Assembly: GCF_042664795.1 (NCBI RefSeq)
Contig: NZ_JBHTBN010000002.1
Span: 372,001 to 436,000, forward strand
Direction of reading: 5' to 3'
DNA from: Jejudonia soesokkakensis
GTDB lineage: Bacteria; Bacteroidota; Bacteroidia; Flavobacteriales; Flavobacteriaceae
DNA: 64,000 bases
Of this stretch, positions 60,554 through 64,000 are shown piece after piece (position 1 is the stretch's first letter; each line of letters starts with the position of its first letter). Under the pieces are notes generated by a model. That model saw nothing but the letters and a program-made list of their open reading frames with translations, made no database searches and was not told where the DNA came from. Both the position numbers and the translations under genes were made by a program.

Positions 60554-61702
60554 TCAGTCTTTCATAAATTCTGAAAGCGTTTCGATAACATAATCGATTT
60601 CGTCTTTTGTGTTAAAGCTCGAAAATGAAAATCGCAATGAAGGCTTTTTTAGATCTTCTTCTGAAAGTATTGCGTTTAAAACATGAGAGCCGTTCGTGCT
60701 TCCGCTTTGACAGGCACTCCCTTTAGAACAAGCTATGCCTTTGAGATCCATTTGAAACAACAACATTAACGCTTTTTCGGCAGACATAGGGAGACACACA
60801 TTTAAAAGTGTGTACGTGCTTCGTTTATCGTCGTCACAACTTCCGTTAAATTTTACCCCAGGTATTTTTTCTATTAGTTGTTCTTTAAAGTAATTTTTTA
60901 AACCTTTTATGTAAGCTCTTTCTTCCTCGAGTTTTGCGTACGAAATCTTTAATGCTTCAGCCATTCCTGCAATGGCGTAGGTAGCTTCAGTTCCAGCTCT
61001 AAGTCCGCGCTCCTGTGCCCCTCCAAAAATAAGTGGCTTACATCCTGTGTTTTTTCTTATAAACGCAAAACCTGCACCCTTTGGACCATGAAATTTATGT
61101 GCTGCGACTGCTGCAAAATCAACGGGGATGTCGGCTAGGTCCAGTTCAAAATGGCCAACAGATTGTACCGTGTCGCTATGTAATAAGGCATCGTATTTTT
61201 TGCAAAGAATTGCGCAACGCTTTAAATCGAGTACATTCCCAATTTCATTATTTACATGCATCAAACTCACTAAGGTTTTAGCTTCAGAATTTTTTAAAAG
61301 TTTTTCGAAGTTTTCATAATCTATATGTCCACAATCATCAAGTTTGACATATTCGACAGTAACGCCATGCTTTTCGGCCATCTCATTAACCATATATAGG
61401 ACCGCATGATGCTCAATTTTACTGGTTATAATTCTGGTAACACCTAGGTCTCTAACAGCACTGTTTATAATAAGATTATCAGCCTCTGTACCACCCGAAG
61501 TAAAAATAATCTCGGCAGCAGAAACATTTAAAAGTTTTGCAATTTCTTTACGCGCGTTTTCAATTAAAGACTTTGAAGACCTTCCGTAGGCGTGCGTAGA
61601 AGAAGGGTTACCGTATTCGGTTTTTAAGACTTCAGTAATACAATTAATTACTTCCGGACGTAATTGTGTCGTGGCGGCGCTATCAAAATATACTTTTTTC
61701 AT
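60554..61702 (-). CDS. Cysteine desulfurase
   Basis: PLP enzyme that moves sulfur from cysteine, for iron-sulfur clusters or thiolation. It has 382 residues from the ATG at 61702 (MKKVYFDSAATTQL); an upstream ATG adds 14 residues. PLP contacts are SGGTEADN and the lysine in AAHKFHGPKG; the catalytic cysteine is in GSACQSGSTNGSHVL. No isc or suf genes are next to it, so the class (IscS or NifS-like) is not settled. The lipoprotein gene on the other strand begins 85 bases away. Confidence 0.93.
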   Translation of the reverse strand: MKKVYFDSAATTQLRPEVINCITEVLKTEYGNPSSTHAYGRSSKSLIENARKEIAKLLNVSAAEIIFTSGGTEADNLIINSAVRDLGVTRIITSKIEHHAVLYMVNEMAEKHGVTVEYVKLDDCGHIDYENFEKLLKNSEAKTLVSLMHVNNEIGNVLDLKRCAILCKKYDALLHSDTVQSVGHFELDLADIPVDFAAVAAHKFHGPKGAGFAFIRKNTGCKPLIFGGAQERGLRAGTEATYAIAGMAEALKISYAKLEEERAYIKGLKNYFKEQLIEKIPGVKFNGSCDDDKRSTYTLLNVCLPMSAEKALMLLFQMDLKGIACSKGSACQSGSTNGSHVLNAILSEEDLKKPSLRFSFSSFNTKDEIDYVIETLSEFMKD

Positions 61703-61787
61703 TGTCACAAAAATACATATTAAAATAAATTTTAGACGTTTCAATTATAAAGAATTGTGTTACTTTGTATTTCCAGCTTTCTGTGTT

Positions 61788-62654
61788 ATGAGAAGACTAT
61801 TTTTTTCAATTATTTCCTTGACTATATTTTTACAATCCTGTGACGATGGTGATCTTATTGTGACTTCTTTTGATTTTGAGGATGCGAATCTTCAGTTTTG
61901 CGGTGAGTCCAGTGCGTACGTTTTTTTTAAGATAAATACAGGTGCTCAAGAAAGTATTTCGGTACAGTTACCCATAGCTACTGAGGATTTCATAGTCGAA
62001 GGAATGATGAGTTTTCAGATAAACAACACAACAAATACAGTAGATTATAGACGTTTTAATGATGCTATTACAGCGTCTTATTTTTGCAATAATATTCCGC
62101 CAACGTCTCCTGAAACTATTTCAGAATATTTAAGTACTTCGGGCGAAGCAATTGTAAGTATAGAAGTGGAATTAGATGATAATGATACCGTCGCATTTGA
62201 AGATGAATTTGAGGGAGATACAGATGAGGATGGTATTCCAGATTTTTATGATTTTGATGATGATGGAGATAATGTCCCAACAGCAGTTGAGGTGGGTATT
62301 GATCCTGAAAACCCATTAGATACCGATATGGATGGTACTCCAAACTACTTGGACATCGATGATGATAATGATGGTGTTTTAACTATCAATGAAGACAGTA
62401 ATAGCGATCTTGATCCTACCAACGATATCACAGACCCTACCGTGGGACCAGATTATTTAAACGATGCTGTGACGGTAACTACAACTGTTTCTGAATATCG
62501 TGAACACATCTATAGTTTGGCCAGTACGTTAAGTTTATTTATTTCAGATCTTGTATTAACAGGTGAAGGAGAGCAAATTACTCAGGAAAGTCTTGATCTT
62601 GGTGAGATTTCAAATATTGTAACAACCCCAATTCCTGTCACTCCAGAATTTTGA
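61788..62654 (+). CDS. Lipoprotein with thrombospondin type 3-like repeats
   Basis: A 288-residue exported lipoprotein (LQSCDDGD, cysteine near residue 17). Between about residues 145 and 215 it has acidic calcium-binding-type repeats: DEDGIPDFYDFDDDGD, DTDMDGTPNYLDIDDDND and a final DSNSDLDPTND. The N-terminal 140 residues are a separate domain with two cysteines. The protein has no known role. The start at 61788 is chosen because it yields the signal peptide, while an earlier ATG would overlap the divergent cysteine desulfurase gene. Confidence 0.75.
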   Translation: MRRLFFSIISLTIFLQSCDDGDLIVTSFDFEDANLQFCGESSAYVFFKINTGAQESISVQLPIATEDFIVEGMMSFQINNTTNTVDYRRFNDAITASYFCNNIPPTSPETISEYLSTSGEAIVSIEVELDDNDTVAFEDEFEGDTDEDGIPDFYDFDDDGDNVPTAVEVGIDPENPLDTDMDGTPNYLDIDDDNDGVLTINEDSNSDLDPTNDITDPTVGPDYLNDAVTVTTTVSEYREHIYSLASTLSLFISDLVLTGEGEQITQESLDLGEISNIVTTPIPVTPEF

Positions 62655-62658
62655 GAAA

Positions 62659-63207
62659 TTAGTTGGGTTTATTTTGAAAGATATAAATTTCGGTAGCTCC
62701 GCGACCATATTTCTTATAGTCGGCATCATTATAGGTTATGTTATCATATCTCCTAAAAAGATATTCTAATTCAGCTCTAAGAACACCTTCTCCTACTCCA
62801 TGAATAAAAACAACACGCTGAATTTTCTTTGAAATGGCAAAGTCTATTTGTCTTTTTGCTGTATCGACCTGAAGGCTTAATTTATCATGAGGATGCATTC
62901 CTTTCTCATTAGCAGTAAGTTGATGGATATGAAGATCCACTTCCATAGGAGGTAATTTTCGGTCTTTAGGCTTAATTCTAGTTGATTTTGGCTTCTTTTT
63001 GATTTGTTTTTCTGAAATAATAGTTTTTATGTTAGAAGGAGTCATGTCTCTTTTTGTGATGGAATCATCAATGATAACTAATTCGTTTTCAGCATAGGTA
63101 AGTTCAAATCCATCTTCAGTTTCAATAGTAATAGTTCCCAAATCTATAGCAATCACAGTACCTGAAAGCACTTCGTCTAATACAGACACCATATCTCCAA
63201 TTTTCAT
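62659..63207 (-). CDS. Smr/MutS2-type domain protein
   Basis: A 182-residue protein. The N-terminal 60 residues form a small beta domain (DMVSVLDEVLSGTVIAID), then a basic linker, then an Smr domain with the DLHIHQL and IHGVGEGVLRAEL motifs (about residues 90-180), which in other proteins has nuclease activity. No MutS2 domain is present. It is the only gene here on its strand, with a consensus promoter upstream. Confidence 0.88.
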   Translation of the reverse strand: MKIGDMVSVLDEVLSGTVIAIDLGTITIETEDGFELTYAENELVIIDDSITKRDMTPSNIKTIISEKQIKKKPKSTRIKPKDRKLPPMEVDLHIHQLTANEKGMHPHDKLSLQVDTAKRQIDFAISKKIQRVVFIHGVGEGVLRAELEYLFRRYDNITYNDADYKKYGRGATEIYIFQNKPN

Positions 63208-63237
63208 ATAAAATTTAAATTTAAGTTAAATTATGTG

Positions 63238-63266
63238 CAAATCTAGCAATAATCAACTGTTAACAA
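63238..63266 (-). promoter_or_regulatory. Flavobacterial promoter of the Smr-domain gene
   Basis: On the minus strand TTG (63266-63264), 18-base spacer, TAGATTTG (63245-63238), giving a short leader of about 25 bases. Confidence 0.72.
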
Positions 63267-63384
63267 GATGTGTCGTTCATCGAATTTTGGAGAAAATAAT
63301 ACCTCTATATCGATTTTATTTCTATTTTTAACACCTAAACTATAGTATTAAAACCCAAATCGATACTATTAAAATTACATAATT

Positions 63385-64000
63385 ATGAAAAACCTACTAC
63401 TACTTTTAACTCTTATTATTGGTAGTTCTGCCCTTGCTCAATCAGATTTATTTGTAAGACCTACTCCTAGTGGAGGAGATAATTACATCTATGTTAAAGA
63501 TCAAATCTTGTATGTTGAAGATGATATAAACCTTCAAAAAAATAACACTACTGCAACAGAAGCCAGTATTTATTTGCGTGACCGTGGACAATTAATCCAA
63601 GGCACTAATTCAGCTAATACAGGGACAGGATTCTTATCAGTATATCAAGATAGTTATTCAGATTCATTTGATTATAATTATTGGGCCTCTCCAGTTGGAA
63701 ATCCAGCAACATTGGGAGGTGGAGCTGTTTCTGGTAATAAACGATATGGTATAAAAAGTCTCAAAGACTCTATTGGAGCTACAAATTATAGAGAAAATTT
63801 ATTAACGGCTGGATATAATGGGGCAGGATCAGGATTAGGAAGCAATATTCAACTTAGTATTTCCCATCGTTGGGTATACAAATATGAAAATGACGCTACA
63901 GGATGGTCACGAATATTTGCTGCAGATAATATTTCTGCAGGATATGGTTTTACAATGAAGGGAACTAATGTTACCACTCATAGTAATCAATATCAGGATC
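63385..64000 (+). CDS. Start of a large secreted T9SS-type protein (3' end outside window)
   Basis: An ATG at 63385 begins a signal peptide (MKNLLLLLTLIIGSSALAQ) followed by an open frame to the right edge, 205 codons. The segment DYNYWASPVG is common in large secreted flavobacterial proteins that end in T9SS sorting or gliding-motility domains. The rest lies outside the window, so the C-terminal tag and final length cannot be seen. The gap upstream (63267-63384) is AT-rich with no clear promoter. Confidence 0.82.
   Translation, partial: MKNLLLLLTLIIGSSALAQSDLFVRPTPSGGDNYIYVKDQILYVEDDINLQKNNTTATEASIYLRDRGQLIQGTNSANTGTGFLSVYQDSYSDSFDYNYWASPVGNPATLGGGAVSGNKRYGIKSLKDSIGATNYRENLLTAGYNGAGSGLGSNIQLSISHRWVYKYENDATGWSRIFAADNISAGYGFTMKGTNVTTHSNQYQD

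Noticed and set aside
1..64000. tRNA, tmRNA, SRP RNA or CRISPR in the gaps
   Set aside because: I read all intergenic stretches and found only RNase P RNA and the 6S candidate; a covariance-model scan could still find small structured RNAs that I cannot see by eye.

Overview
The window comes from a chromosome of a member of the Flavobacteriaceae (Bacteroidota), probably marine. The evidence is a low-GC sequence, T9SS components and cargo (PorQ, a Por-type C-terminal sorting tail), a SusC-like TonB receptor, DUF3822/rsmD and pyrR/pyrB gene order, and repeated promoters of the flavobacterial type (-33 TTG, -7 TAnnTTTG). Most of it is housekeeping DNA; I see no prophage, insertion sequence, CRISPR array or tRNA.

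Layout: 1-8.6 kb holds thrABC, gcvT, glutaminase, an SDR, a pterin dehydratase and yebC, all forward. 8.6-15.5 kb is reversed: two tandem paralogous lipoproteins, an acyltransferase, a one-chain fusion of CMP-Kdo synthetase with a KdnB-like iron alcohol dehydrogenase, DUF4126, and a RecD-like helicase. 15.5-21.7 kb is forward (membrane protein, DUF3822, rsmD, dnaX, miaE, an RluA-type synthase with a damaged or unusual start), with RNase P RNA reversed inside it. 21.7-34.3 kb is reversed: sixA-ppk1-ppx, pdxH, rnz, pyrR-pyrB, a T9SS cargo propeller, rpsA with a structured leader, cmk and porQ, followed by lon. 37.2-40.1 kb is a forward sigma factor / putative anti-sigma / two exported beta-repeat protein operon. 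40.2-43.5 kb has a lipoprotein, an MFS carrier and an M48 protease. 43.6-46.6 kb has a tandem msrB pair and lpdA. 46.7-50.7 kb has aroQ and an array of five small outer-membrane barrels, each with its own terminator. 50.8-64 kb has xerD, an aldo/keto reductase, rny, a 6S RNA, zapA with a coiled-coil partner, an M23 peptidase, a TonB receptor, a lipoprotein PPIase, cysteine desulfurase, a TSP3-type lipoprotein, an Smr protein and the start of a large secreted protein.

Functional themes are threonine/glycine metabolism, LPS inner-core sugar synthesis, polyphosphate turnover, envelope stress and protein export. The most interesting observations are the KdsB-KdnB fusion (suggesting 8-amino-Kdo in the LPS), a strongly over-represented octamer CTTCGGAA in coding and non-coding DNA, a possible pseudoknot next to the rpsA start codon, a 6S RNA behind zapA, the missing start of the RluA-type gene, and an 11-mer box shared by three exported-protein promoters.
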